This document shows, piece after piece, positions 17,781 through 27,903 of a stretch of DNA of 51,266 nt. The notes under the pieces were generated by a model that searched no databases, was not told the DNA's origin, and saw only the letters and a list, made by a program, of their open reading frames with translations. Each line of letters starts with the position of its first letter. The stretch's first letter is position 1. The stretch is from NCBI GenBank assembly GCA_002838815.1, contig LQGW01000022.1:1-51266 (forward strand), in the 5' to 3' direction. This stretch comes from Clostridiaceae bacterium JG1575 (GTDB taxonomy: Bacteria; Bacillota; Clostridia; Clostridiales; Clostridiaceae). Position numbers and translations under genes: made by a program.

Positions 17781-18817
17781 ATGATCGTCACACCCATTTC
17801 CCTTCAATCGCCCCGAAGCGTCCGAGAGGTACAAAGCTTTTTGCAAGAGATCGCCCATCTGCCCTTTGATCCAACGGTGGATCAAACGGTGGTGATTCGC
17901 GATCAAGATCGCATCGTGGCCACGGCCTCGCGCACCGGGGAGGTCTTTCAATACATTGCGGTGGCGCCGGAGCACCAGGGGGAAAACCTCACGGCGGCTC
18001 TTTTGAACCATCTGATGCAGGACGCTTTTCGAGAGGGAATTTACCACTATTTTATCTATACCAAGCCCGAAATGGCCCCCTTATTTGAACGCACGGGCTT
18101 TCGTCTGCTCGTAGCCCACGAGCGGGCCGCCCTACTAGAGGGCGGCAGCGGTCGCATTGAGGACTACCTGGCGGAGCTTCAAAAAAAGCTTGGATCGCCT
18201 CGGGGGCCCCGGGGGGCCCTTTTGATGAACCTCAACCCCATGACTCTGGGGCATCTTTGGCTCATTGGTGAAGCGCGGCGCCGGGTGGAGGATCTCGTCG
18301 TCTTTTTGGTGACTCAGGATCTCTCCGTCGTGCCCTTCCAGGATCGCTTGGCCGTGGCTCGATCCGCCGTGGGGTCTTTGCCGGGCGTTACGGTGCTGCC
18401 GGGGGGACCCTATATGATTTCTCGAGCAACCTTTCCCACCTATTTCCTTAAAAAAAAGGACGAGGAGTTGCCCGCCTATACCCATACCGATGCCTTGCTC
18501 TTTGGCCGCTATATTGCCCCCGCCTTGGGGATCACGGATCGGTTTTTGGGCGAGGAGCCCTTGGATCCTGTGACGCGCGCTTACAATGAGGCGCTCGAGG
18601 AAATCCTGCCGCCCCTTGGCACCCAGGTGCACGTCCTGCAGCGCGTGCAAAAGGCGGGAACGGTGATCAGTGCGTCCCGGGTGCGCCATTATTTGGCCCA
18701 AGGGGCTCTGGCGGCGGCGTTTGATTTGATTCCCGAAGCCACGAAGGCTTACTTGCGCTCCCCGAAGGGGCAGCAGATTGTACAAAAGATTAAAGAAAGC
18801 GAGGCAGATCGTCAATC

Positions 18818-18821
<4 letters not shown>
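17781..18821 (+). CDS. citC: [Citrate (pro-3S)-lyase] ligase-type protein
   Basis: 346 residues, normal length for CitC, which acetylates the prosthetic group of the citrate lyase acyl carrier protein. An N-terminal GNAT-like domain (about 20-125; VAPEHQGENLTAALLNHL) is followed by a nucleotidyltransferase domain with LLMNLNPMTLGHLWLIGEA (the T/HxGH-type motif) and ISASRVRHYL near the end. No citD, citE, citF or citX lies nearby, so the partner may be elsewhere or the protein repurposed. A TATAAT box lies at 17743-17748, GGGAGGAGAG precedes the ATG, and its stop overlaps ptsI by 4 nt. Confidence 0.88.
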
Positions 18822-20455
<1,634 letters not shown>

Positions 20456-20535
20456 CCAAGGGTTCATGATTTGGTCACCCCTTTTCCTAGTGATTTGGTA
20501 TAATTTGAAAAGAAGAACCTTAGGAGGGAAGAATC

Positions 20536-20850
20536 ATGGTAGAACATGTAACAGATGCCAACTTTGCAAAAGTTGTTGAAGAAAACGAACAATTGGTGAT
20601 TGCCGATTTTTGGGCCAGCTGGTGCGGCCCCTGCAAAATGATGGGCCCGATCTTTGAAGAAGCGGCCAAGGAAGTGGAAGGCGTCACCTTCGCCAAAATC
20701 AACGTGGATGAGAATCCGAGCTCAGCGGCCAAGTACCGTGTAGGCTCGATCCCGACGATTTTAGCCATTAAGGGCGGAAAAGTCGTGGGCACCATGGTGG
20801 GCTTCAAACCCAAAGCGGAACTGCTTTCCTTTGTGGCATCCCATCGTTGA
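20536..20850 (+). CDS. trxA: Thioredoxin
   Basis: 104 residues, a single thioredoxin fold with the canonical WCGPCK redox site (about residues 29-34), the following KINVDENP strand and the cis-Pro in GSIPTILAI. Cytosolic disulfide reductase. Its own -10 element (TATAAT at 20499-20504) and an AGGAGG site lie upstream, and a strong terminator lies downstream, so it is probably monocistronic. It could supply electrons to thiol- or selenol-dependent proteins, but no link to the selenoproteins in this window is shown. Confidence 0.95.
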   Translation: MVEHVTDANFAKVVEENEQLVIADFWASWCGPCKMMGPIFEEAAKEVEGVTFAKINVDENPSSAAKYRVGSIPTILAIKGGKVVGTMVGFKPKAELLSFVASHR

Positions 20851-20875
20851 GGACCCGATTGATTGGATGAAACAC

Positions 20876-20929
20876 CCCCTGCCTCAGAGGACTCCTTCCC
20901 TAGGAGCTCCTTTGAGGCAGGGGTTTTCG
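20876..20929 (+). terminator. Terminator of the thioredoxin gene
   Basis: CCCCTGCCTCAGAGGA pairs with TCCTTTGAGGCAGGGG, then TTTTCGTTTTC follows. A long stem with a few G-T pairs and one mismatch. Confidence 0.88.
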
Positions 20930-20963
20930 TTTTCTATTTTTCTTTGGTCGGCGGTTTCTTAGT

Positions 20964-21485
20964 TCAAGGGAAGGCGTGGGCCGGCAGGAAGTGGTAAATA
21001 AGAGCCTTAGATTCCTCTCCCGGAACAGGTTGGGCACAGGCCTCCGGCGGAAGGGACAGGTACCGGCGCCCGGCCTGCCACTCTTCGTGGATGTCCATTA
21101 GGAGCGCCCCGATCAGGCGGTGTAGCGAGGCCTCGTTCGGGAAGATCCGGATCACCCGCTCTCTTCGCCGGATTTTCTCGTTGATCCGCTCGATCGCGTT
21201 GGAGGTGCGCAAGCCTCCTACGGATGGCCATGGGCAGGCCCGGGACGGTCACTTCAGGGGGCCGACCCGTGTTTTTTAGGTGCGACCCCGGTAGCCGTTG
21301 CGGTAGGCCTGCCGCTTTTCGCTGCACTCACAGAGGCCGGCACCGGTTGGCTCCATGGCTTGGTGTTTCAGGACCTGGTTCAAGATGGATTCCATGAGCT
21401 TTGCGTAGGCTTGATCCCTGCCTTCAAAAGAGAAAAGGTCTTTCAAAAGATGGGTGTCCAGTGTACTATTAAGTTGAGCCATCAA
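20964..21485 (-). pseudogene. IS256 transposase remnant (N- and C-terminal parts joined)
   Basis: The N-terminal 68 codons (MAQLNSTLDTHLLKDLF and on) read to a stop just after RNGYRGRT. The C-terminal ~80 codons, beginning MRTSNAIERINEKIRRRE, follow in another frame. The junction lies at GCAGGC 21234-21239, i.e. GCCTGC on the coding strand. That hexamer occurs in copy 1 at both edges of the missing segment (15829-15834 and 16500-16505). All catalytic Asp residues are gone. The C-terminal tail after CAQPVP differs from copy 1. Confidence 0.88.
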
Positions 21486-21528
21486 ACAAATCCCCCAGGT
21501 AGTTATTTGTTTGATGGCTCAACTTAAT
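21468..21528. repeat. 24-bp perfect inverted repeat over the transposase start
   Basis: Arms 21468-21491 and 21505-21528 are exact reverse complements (24 nt each) around a 13-nt loop. In the minus-strand transcript the right part of the structure includes the ATG and first codons, while the GGGGG ribosome binding site sits in the loop. Copy 1 has only a degenerate version at the same place. Confidence 0.85.
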
Positions 21529-21666
21529 GATACCAGAGGTCTGTTTTTTGGCTTATTCAATTTACACCATTTTAAGGACTTAATCGTCCATGGATGGACA
21601 TACGGAAATCCACAGGGTTAAAGATGAGATCAATCTGCTTCTTTGGCTTATAACCATGATCCTTAG

Positions 21667-21721
21667 ACAAGCTGAACCTCCTATTTTAGACATACCCTAA
21701 TGGGTTTGAGGTTCAGCTTGT
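21667..21721. repeat. 14-bp inverted repeat downstream of the DUF2079 gene
   Basis: ACAAGCTGAACCTC and GAGGTTCAGCTTGT are perfect complements around a 27-nt spacer, with TTTGC after the right arm on the plus strand. It may be a weak terminator or an old transposon end; its position between the IS remnant and a gene end fits either. Confidence 0.5.
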
Positions 21722-21740
21722 TTTGCTATGGGGTCTTTAT

Positions 21741-23813
21741 TTAGCGCTTACGGCTGGCAGGGCCTTTTTTGAGCACGACAATCCATCCAGGGCGATGCGT
21801 TTGGACGTCATAGCCTTGAGCGATAAAAAACCGCAGCATTTGCTCGGACTCTTCTTCATAGCCGGGACGCAGGTCCAAAACCACATAGTCTGCCGGATAA
21901 AAGCGGTCGCCTTGAACGTTGTAGAGGGGATCATAGAGGATGGGGCGGTCGGCAAGATAGCCGGTGAGGAACGTGGTGGCAAGGACCGAAGCGTTTTTAG
22001 GAAGTTCATCCATGGATTGTTTCATGGCGTCCAGTGCGGGTTTTTCCTGCTTTAGGTAGACCCGGTAGTGTTCATTTTTTATGAGGTGCGTCGTGGAAAA
22101 AAGCGCCCCAAAGACGATGGCGGGGATTAAAAGCAGCGCCAACCCTTCACGCCGCAGCGGCCAAAGCTTCGCTTGAAAGGCCCCTAAGGGGCGGCCTTTA
22201 GGCCTCTTTTGGGGCAATTCCTGCGCTTCGGGGTGATCCTTTAGGGCCAATAAGGCCAGAAAGAACAGTAGAACGTAGCTGCCGTAGTTGTATTGCCAAG
22301 AGATGTTGTATTGGTAGGGCCAGTCCTGCACGAGGTTCATCACGATGAGGGGTAGGATCAAAAACCAGCGACCCAGGGAGCGGTTTAAAAGGGGCAAAAG
22401 CCCCAAGGGCAGGAGCATTTGGCAAAGGTAGCGCAGTTTTTGCGGCATGAAGAGACGGGAGAAGAAGAATCCAGGGTGCGCGATGACCGTTAAGGGAACT
22501 GAAGCTAAGCCAAGGGTTGGGTCGCTGATGAGGGATCCGAAGCGCCCCGTCATCGCGCCATCCCCGAATTGCTTGAGGAAAAAAAGGCTCAGTAAAAAAT
22601 AAGAAAGGGAAGTCAAAAATAGGGCAAGAGCCATGCGATGCTGCCGGCGATCCAACCAAAGATAGCCCGAGATGGCCCATAAATAAAGGGCAGCGTCCTC
22701 TTTAATGAATAGGGTCAGCAGGACGGCCGCGGCCAGGGGCCAAGGCTTTTTCTCCAAGGAAAACACCAAAACCCATAAAATGAGCGGCGCTAAAAAGCAG
22801 TTTTCATGCAGGTCGTAAAAATTGGAGGTGATGAGGGCGGTGGAGGTAGCGTACGCCACGAGTAGGAACAGTCTTCGGCGAGGCGAAATCCCCAGCCCTT
22901 TGGCCAAGCGGTGCATGGGGAAAATGCCGGAGGCCACCACCAGGGCCTGCAGGATCTGCAAGGTGACGGCGTGACGAAAGATCATGAAAAAGGGCAGCAT
23001 CAGATAATAGATGGGCGAGAGGTGGACCAAAAAGTGGGACAGCGGCTGATTGCGCTCCAAGGTGGTGGTGGGGAGGCCCGTATCCGCCATGTGGTGAAAC
23101 ATTTGAACGAAGAGGTTGAAGTCGAAGGTGGGGGTGGACAGGCTGAGCGTCCGGGCCACCCCCACCCGGGCAATGAGAAGGGCCTGCAGCAAAAAGGCCG
23201 CCCAAAGGATCCAAGGAAGGGCGCGCTGGGCTTTTGTCTGTTCCAGGCCGTGCCAAAAAAGAGCCAAGAGGATGGCGAGAAGCAAGGACCCTAAAAGGGC
23301 GATGCCAATTTTCGACCCGGAGAGCGGGCTCTTTGAGAATTCTTGATAAAGGGGTTCCAAGGGAAGATCCTTTAAAAGAAGTACCAGATCCCCGAGGGCT
23401 AAGGCGAGGAGGCCTGCGGTGAGAAAAGGGGCGCGACGAAGGCGGGCGAGAGGATCAAAAAGCCATAGGGCTAAAAGCTCAACGCCGAGAAGGCCCCATA
23501 GGCCGAGGGTTCCGGCCAGGGGATTTTTACAGGCGAGGATAAAAAGCAGCACCGCCGCAAAGAGGGCAAAAGGCGCCAAATCGTCCAAGCGGCGGCGCAA
23601 CCAAAATAGGAGGACGGAGCCGATAAGGGTGCAAAGCAGCAACCCCCAAAGCGCGTAAAGGTTGACGTGCGCTAAGGTAAAAGGGGTGGCTTCGTTGGGA
23701 AACAGCAGGGTCCAAAAAGCGAAGGCGCTGAGCCAGGCGCTGAGGATGAGCATCAAGGTGTCGGGCAGCCGCTGGGCCCGAGCGGCGTGGGACGAGGAGG
23801 GGTGATCCGTCAT
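21741..23813 (-). CDS. DUF2079-type polytopic membrane protein
   Basis: 690 residues with roughly a dozen transmembrane segments. The region around residues 230-350 matches the DUF2079 pattern: FDFNLFVQMFHHM, HFLVHLSPIYYLMLPFF, ATSTALITSNFYDLHENCF and TLFIKEDAAL. DUF2079 proteins resemble GT-C glycosyltransferases, so transfer of a sugar from a lipid carrier on the outer face is plausible but unproven. A soluble C-terminal part of about 120 residues follows the last helix. AAAGGAG precedes the ATG at 23813. Transcribed away from cdaA. Confidence 0.85.
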   Translation of the reverse strand: MTDHPSSSHAARAQRLPDTLMLILSAWLSAFAFWTLLFPNEATPFTLAHVNLYALWGLLLCTLIGSVLLFWLRRRLDDLAPFALFAAVLLFILACKNPLAGTLGLWGLLGVELLALWLFDPLARLRRAPFLTAGLLALALGDLVLLLKDLPLEPLYQEFSKSPLSGSKIGIALLGSLLLAILLALFWHGLEQTKAQRALPWILWAAFLLQALLIARVGVARTLSLSTPTFDFNLFVQMFHHMADTGLPTTTLERNQPLSHFLVHLSPIYYLMLPFFMIFRHAVTLQILQALVVASGIFPMHRLAKGLGISPRRRLFLLVAYATSTALITSNFYDLHENCFLAPLILWVLVFSLEKKPWPLAAAVLLTLFIKEDAALYLWAISGYLWLDRRQHRMALALFLTSLSYFLLSLFFLKQFGDGAMTGRFGSLISDPTLGLASVPLTVIAHPGFFFSRLFMPQKLRYLCQMLLPLGLLPLLNRSLGRWFLILPLIVMNLVQDWPYQYNISWQYNYGSYVLLFFLALLALKDHPEAQELPQKRPKGRPLGAFQAKLWPLRREGLALLLIPAIVFGALFSTTHLIKNEHYRVYLKQEKPALDAMKQSMDELPKNASVLATTFLTGYLADRPILYDPLYNVQGDRFYPADYVVLDLRPGYEEESEQMLRFFIAQGYDVQTHRPGWIVVLKKGPASRKR

Positions 23814-23874
23814 GGAGGCTCCTTTCGGGCGCGCCCCTTTGCGGGCTGGCCTATCATCTGAAGAGTTCGTATTG

Positions 23875-23890
23875 TATAATATTGTATAGT
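23875..23890 (+). promoter_or_regulatory. Candidate -10 elements for the cdaA operon
   Basis: TATAAT (23875-23880) and TATAGT (23885-23890) lie in a direct repeat of ATTGTATA, 40-55 nt before the cdaA start. No good -35 is evident. A weak call based on position. Confidence 0.35.
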
Positions 23891-23930
23891 ATACCTATGG
23901 AAATTTGTGAAGGAGGTCGAGGTTGTCCCG

Positions 23931-24788
23931 ATGATGGATCAATTGAATATTATAAAGAATACGCTTTTGAACCTTCGGATCTCCTCATTGGTGGAAATTC
24001 TCATTGTGGCCTGGTTGCTTTATAAGTTGTACTGGCTGATTCGAGAAACCCGAGCTGAACAGTTGCTCAAGGGGATCCTTATTATTTTAGCACTTTTGCC
24101 CATCTCTCAGATCACGAACATGACCATGCTCTATTTCCTTTTGTCCCGAACGATTACGGTGGGGGTGCTTTCCTTTGTGATCATCTTCCAGCCGGAGATT
24201 CGCAGGGCGCTGGAGCATTTGGGCCGGACGGCGTTCAACGATCGGCACTTGGCGCCCGAGGAGCGCGCACTCAACGATATGGTGGGTGAGATGGTCAACG
24301 CCGTGGAGAGTTTGAGCCTCACGAAGACCGGCGCCTTGATCGCCGTGGAGCAGCAGACCATGCTGCGGGAAATCATCGCCACCGGTACCCTGGTGGACGC
24401 TCAGGTCTCGGCGCCGATCATCGAGAATATTTTCTTCCCCAATACCCCGCTGCACGATGGCGCTATGATCATTCGCGGCGATCGGGTGCTGGCGGCCGGA
24501 TGCGTGCTGCCGTTGACCAACAGCAATGAGATCTCGAAAAAGCTTGGCACACGGCATCGGGCGGCCATCGGTCTTACCGAGGTGTCGGATGCGGCGGTGA
24601 TCATTGTCTCTGAAGAGACGGGGGTGATTTCCCTCGCCCTTAACGGCAAGCTGGTGCGCAACTACGACGGGGAACGTTTAAAGGCGATCCTTTTGAAAAT
24701 TTTGTCCAAGAACAAAGAAACTGCTCAGGAAACAGTACGAGAGAAGGTGAGAAAATGGCTAAAAACAAAGCCCACGACCTCCTCATAA
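23931..24788 (+). CDS. cdaA: Diadenylate cyclase CdaA
   Basis: 285 residues. A membrane-bound enzyme making cyclic di-AMP from two ATP. Three N-terminal transmembrane helices (about residues 10-90) precede a DAC domain with LHDGAMIIRGDRV (DGA motif) and GTRHRAAIGLTE (RHR motif), both required for catalysis. ATG at 23931 is the best start, although the AAGGAGG is 14 nt away; an in-frame GTG at 23907 lies before that site and is unlikely. It overlaps cdaR by 34 nt. Unusually, glmM, which commonly completes this operon, is not next but at 44034. Confidence 0.94.
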   Translation: MMDQLNIIKNTLLNLRISSLVEILIVAWLLYKLYWLIRETRAEQLLKGILIILALLPISQITNMTMLYFLLSRTITVGVLSFVIIFQPEIRRALEHLGRTAFNDRHLAPEERALNDMVGEMVNAVESLSLTKTGALIAVEQQTMLREIIATGTLVDAQVSAPIIENIFFPNTPLHDGAMIIRGDRVLAAGCVLPLTNSNEISKKLGTRHRAAIGLTEVSDAAVIIVSEETGVISLALNGKLVRNYDGERLKAILLKILSKNKETAQETVREKVRKWLKTKPTTSS

Positions 24789-25975
24789 AGATCTTTTGCC
24801 TTATCGCCTCCTTTGGCCTTTGGGTGTTTATTTTGACCACGACCAATCCAGCGCAGCGTCATACGTTCAGCTCGGTGCCGGTGCAGATTCAAAATGCCGA
24901 AAGCCTTACGGCCAAGGGCCTTATTTTGATGCCGGGGCAGTCACTGACCGCCCGGGTCACCGTAGAGGGCCCCGTCAATGAGGTCTATACCGTCACTGCT
25001 GATTCCATCGTCCTAGTGCTGGACTTGAATCAGCGGACGCTAAAGGCAGGGGAACAAGAGGTGCAGGTGACGCTGGTGCAGATGCCTCAGGGTATGAATC
25101 TGGTGGGGGCTAAGCCCACGGTAAAGCTGCAGGTTGAGGAGTATTTACGACGGCCGGTGGACATTCGAAAGGACAAGCTGGTGTATTCGGCGGCGCCGGG
25201 GTATTATGTGCCCGAGCCGCGCATTGAATTGAACTTTGCCATGGTCTCCGGGCCGAAGAAATTTGTGGATGAGGTAGCGGCGGTGAAGCCCATCTCCAAC
25301 CGCACCAACATCAACACCATGATTCGGGAAATGGCCCGCATGGAAGCGGTGGACGCGAAGAACAATCCGGTGCCCAACGTCACCTTGCAGGAAAACTACG
25401 TGGAGGTTACCTACCATCCGCAGCCGGTGAAGGAAGTGAAAGTGGAGCCGGTCCATCAGGGGCAGAACGACCGAATCAACTTGACCAGCATCACGGCGGT
25501 GCCCAATATGGTGCGCATCACGTCCCGGGAACCCGTGTTGCGCAGCATCTCGGAGCTCAAGACCGAGTCTTTGGACATTAAGAGCGTGGAGCCCGGCGAT
25601 ACCAAGCGTACCATGCGCTTGGTGGTGCCCCCTGAGGTTCTCGTGTTGGACGCCCGGGGCAAGGCCACCGATCCCGTAGTGGACGTACACACCTCTGCCC
25701 AGGCCGTGACCACAAGAACCTACAAAAAGAATCTGACCTTTGCGGGAACCCCTTTGGCGGGGAAGGTCAAGGTTACGGATGTGCCCGTTCAGGTGGTGAT
25801 CGCCTCCACCAAGGATAAGCTCGATCAGCTCAGTGAAGGGTCCATCGTCATCACGGTGAACATCGCAGGCTTAGGGCCTGGAGACCACAGTCGGCCCGTG
25901 GAAGTCAATCTGCCCGAGGGCTATACCAACATTAAGGTCGTGCCCAGCACGGTGCAAGTCACCATTGAAAATTAG
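24755..25975 (+). CDS. cdaR: CdaR/YbbR-domain regulator of diadenylate cyclase
   Basis: 406 residues. One N-terminal transmembrane segment (about 13-32, IKIFCLIASFGLWVFILTT) precedes a series of four YbbR-like repeats of about 85-90 residues, which should sit outside the membrane. CdaR proteins bind and modulate CdaA, matching the 34-nt overlap with cdaA. ATG at 24755 follows AGAGAAGGTGAG. Confidence 0.92.
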   Translation: MAKNKAHDLLIKIFCLIASFGLWVFILTTTNPAQRHTFSSVPVQIQNAESLTAKGLILMPGQSLTARVTVEGPVNEVYTVTADSIVLVLDLNQRTLKAGEQEVQVTLVQMPQGMNLVGAKPTVKLQVEEYLRRPVDIRKDKLVYSAAPGYYVPEPRIELNFAMVSGPKKFVDEVAAVKPISNRTNINTMIREMARMEAVDAKNNPVPNVTLQENYVEVTYHPQPVKEVKVEPVHQGQNDRINLTSITAVPNMVRITSREPVLRSISELKTESLDIKSVEPGDTKRTMRLVVPPEVLVLDARGKATDPVVDVHTSAQAVTTRTYKKNLTFAGTPLAGKVKVTDVPVQVVIASTKDKLDQLSEGSIVITVNIAGLGPGDHSRPVEVNLPEGYTNIKVVPSTVQVTIEN

Positions 25976-26024
25976 GACCGCGTCTGCCGCAAAAGCCTTG
26001 GGCTTTGGCGGGGACGCCTAACGC

Positions 26025-26057
26025 GCGAAAGGGCCATGCGGTGCATGGCCCTTTCGC
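26025..26057 (+). repeat. 15-bp perfect hairpin between cdaR and the oxidoreductase gene
   Basis: GCGAAAGGGCCATGC / GCATGGCCCTTTCGC with a 3-nt GGT loop. There is no T-run on either side, so it is not a classical terminator. It may stabilise or segment the cdaA-cdaR transcript. Confidence 0.6.
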
Positions 26058-26096
26058 ATCAACGTCGGAGGAGATTCTCCGGGAAAGGAGCACACC

Positions 26097-27698
26097 ATGC
26101 TGGATGTCCGGGATGTAAAATTGCCGTTGGAAGAGACCCTTCAAGAAAAAGAAGCCTTGCAGCGGGCGCTTTGTAAAAGGCTGCGCGTGCCTCAAGAGGC
26201 CATTTTGTCCCTTCAGATTTTAAAGGAAAGCGTGGATGCGCGCAAAAAAGATCGCATCTTCATCCTTTACCGCCTTTTAGTGCGCCTAGCGCCGGGGGTG
26301 CGTCTTCGCGGGACCCCACCGGGCGTGACCCCGTATGCCCCGGAGCCTCAGCCAGCGCTTCTTATCGGCGGCGAGCCCTTAAATGGTCCGGTGGTGATTG
26401 CGGGCTTTGGGCCCGCGGGTCTCTTTGCTGCGTTGACCCTGGCCCGATCGGGCTACGCTCCCTTGGTTTTGGAGCGGGGGGAGGACGTCGAGGCCCGCAC
26501 TCAAAAGGTCGAAGCGTTTTGGGCCGGCGGAGCCCTGGATCCTGAGTCCAACGTGCAGTTTGGCGAGGGCGGCGCCGGGACCTTCTCTGACGGAAAGCTG
26601 ACGACGCGGATTCGCGATCCGAGAGTTCAAGGGATTTTAGAGGATTTTGTTCGGGCTGGCGCCCCTGAGGAAATACACTATCGCAACAAGCCTCATGTGG
26701 GGACGGATCTTTTAAAGGGCGTGGTGAGAAGCCTTCGGGAGGCCATGATCGAGGCGGGCGGCCGCATACTCTTTACCACTCGCTTGGAGGATTTAGCCGC
26801 TCGGGACGGAAGGCTTCAAGAAGCGAAGTGGGGCGGTCAGTGGCATCGTGTAGGCGCCCTGGTGCTTTGCCCGGGGCATTCGGCACGAGATACCTATGAG
26901 ATGCTTTGGGCTCGGGGCGTTCCGCTGGAGGCGAAGTCCTTTGCCGTGGGTCTTCGGGTGGAGCATCTGCAGGAGGCCATCGATGCCTGCCAATACGGGC
27001 AATGGGCTCATCACCCGAAGCTTCGGGCCTCGGAGTACACCTTGGCTGGCCGCACGGGGGCGAGGCGAGGCGTTTATTCCTTTTGCATGTGTCCGGGGGG
27101 TCAGGTGGTCAATGCCTCCTCTGAAGCAGGCCGACTTTGCGTCAATGGAATGAGCTATCATGCCAGGGACCGGCGTCAGGCGAATTCGGCCCTGGTGGTT
27201 TCTGTGGGTCCTGAAGATTTTGGGCCTTTGCCACTCTCGGCGATCACTTTCCAGCGACAGCTTGAGGAAAAGGCGTACCAAATGGGGCAAGGAAAGGATT
27301 GGGCGCCAGTGCAGCGCACCTGCGATTTTCTTGAGGGAACGTTGACCCAGCGCTTTGAGGGGGTGTATCCAGAGGTCTCTCCAGGATTCACCTCGGCACC
27401 GCTCCATGAGCTCTTGCCTGAAGTCCTAACCCAGGGGCTCAGGGACGGCCTGAGGCTCTTTGGCCGTCGGATCCGAGGGTTTGATTCCCAAGGTGTTTTA
27501 ACGGGAGTGGAATCACGCACCTCCGCGCCCCTACGGATTCTTCGGGGCGAAGGTTTCTTCTCGCCTGGTTTTGAAGGGCTCTATCCTTGCGGCGAGGGGG
27601 CGGGATACGCCGGAGGCATTGTCAGCGCCGCCGTGGATGGGGTGCGCATTGCCCAGGCGCTCATGGCCCGATATGCCCCCAGTCCTCCTTTGATTTGA
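26097..27698 (+). CDS. FAD-dependent oxidoreductase (COG2509-like)
   Basis: 533 residues. A ~95-residue N-terminal extension precedes a Rossmann FAD-binding motif VVIAGFGPAGLFAALTLARSG (about residues 99-119). Then come SNVQFGEGGAGTFSDGKLTTR, the block typical of this uncharacterised dehydrogenase group, and a second FAD contact near the C-terminus (YPCGEGAGYAGGI). Substrate unknown. In several Clostridia this family sits next to cdaA/cdaR, as here, though a functional tie is not established. AAAGGAG precedes the ATG. Confidence 0.88.
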   Translation: MLDVRDVKLPLEETLQEKEALQRALCKRLRVPQEAILSLQILKESVDARKKDRIFILYRLLVRLAPGVRLRGTPPGVTPYAPEPQPALLIGGEPLNGPVVIAGFGPAGLFAALTLARSGYAPLVLERGEDVEARTQKVEAFWAGGALDPESNVQFGEGGAGTFSDGKLTTRIRDPRVQGILEDFVRAGAPEEIHYRNKPHVGTDLLKGVVRSLREAMIEAGGRILFTTRLEDLAARDGRLQEAKWGGQWHRVGALVLCPGHSARDTYEMLWARGVPLEAKSFAVGLRVEHLQEAIDACQYGQWAHHPKLRASEYTLAGRTGARRGVYSFCMCPGGQVVNASSEAGRLCVNGMSYHARDRRQANSALVVSVGPEDFGPLPLSAITFQRQLEEKAYQMGQGKDWAPVQRTCDFLEGTLTQRFEGVYPEVSPGFTSAPLHELLPEVLTQGLRDGLRLFGRRIRGFDSQGVLTGVESRTSAPLRILRGEGFFSPGFEGLYPCGEGAGYAGGIVSAAVDGVRIAQALMARYAPSPPLI

Positions 27699-27790
27699 GC
27701 GAAAAAAACAAGACTTGCAATGGATGGACATTCTTCCTGCATGATGTCCTAAAAAAGCGCCTAGAAAACCATGAGCCTCTAACCCAGAGG

Positions 27791-27829
27791 GGGTCCCTTC
27801 CTGCCACTCTTTTGGCGGGGAGGGATCCC
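27791..27829 (+). terminator. Possible terminator after the oxidoreductase gene
   Basis: GGGTCCCTTCCTGCC can pair with GGCGGGGAGGGATCCC over about 14 bp with G-T pairs or a bulge, followed by TTCTTG. The T-run is weak. Confidence 0.4.
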
Positions 27830-27903
27830 TTCTTGTCCTGGGATCTGATATGATATAGGGTGTGAAAACCGTTTCCCATTTTAACCCACGAGGAGGAGCC
27901 AAC

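Larger units (their letters stand above)
20964..21583 (-). mobile_element. IS256-family remnant, internally deleted copy 2
   Basis: The same element as copy 1 in inverted orientation. Its left end (GGACTTAA at 21576-21583 on the plus strand) and promoter-proximal 60 bp match copy 1 closely. About 670 bp of transposase interior are missing, and the matching sequence ends within the last codons near 21010, so the right terminal repeat is absent. It is therefore non-mobile by itself. Confidence 0.8.
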
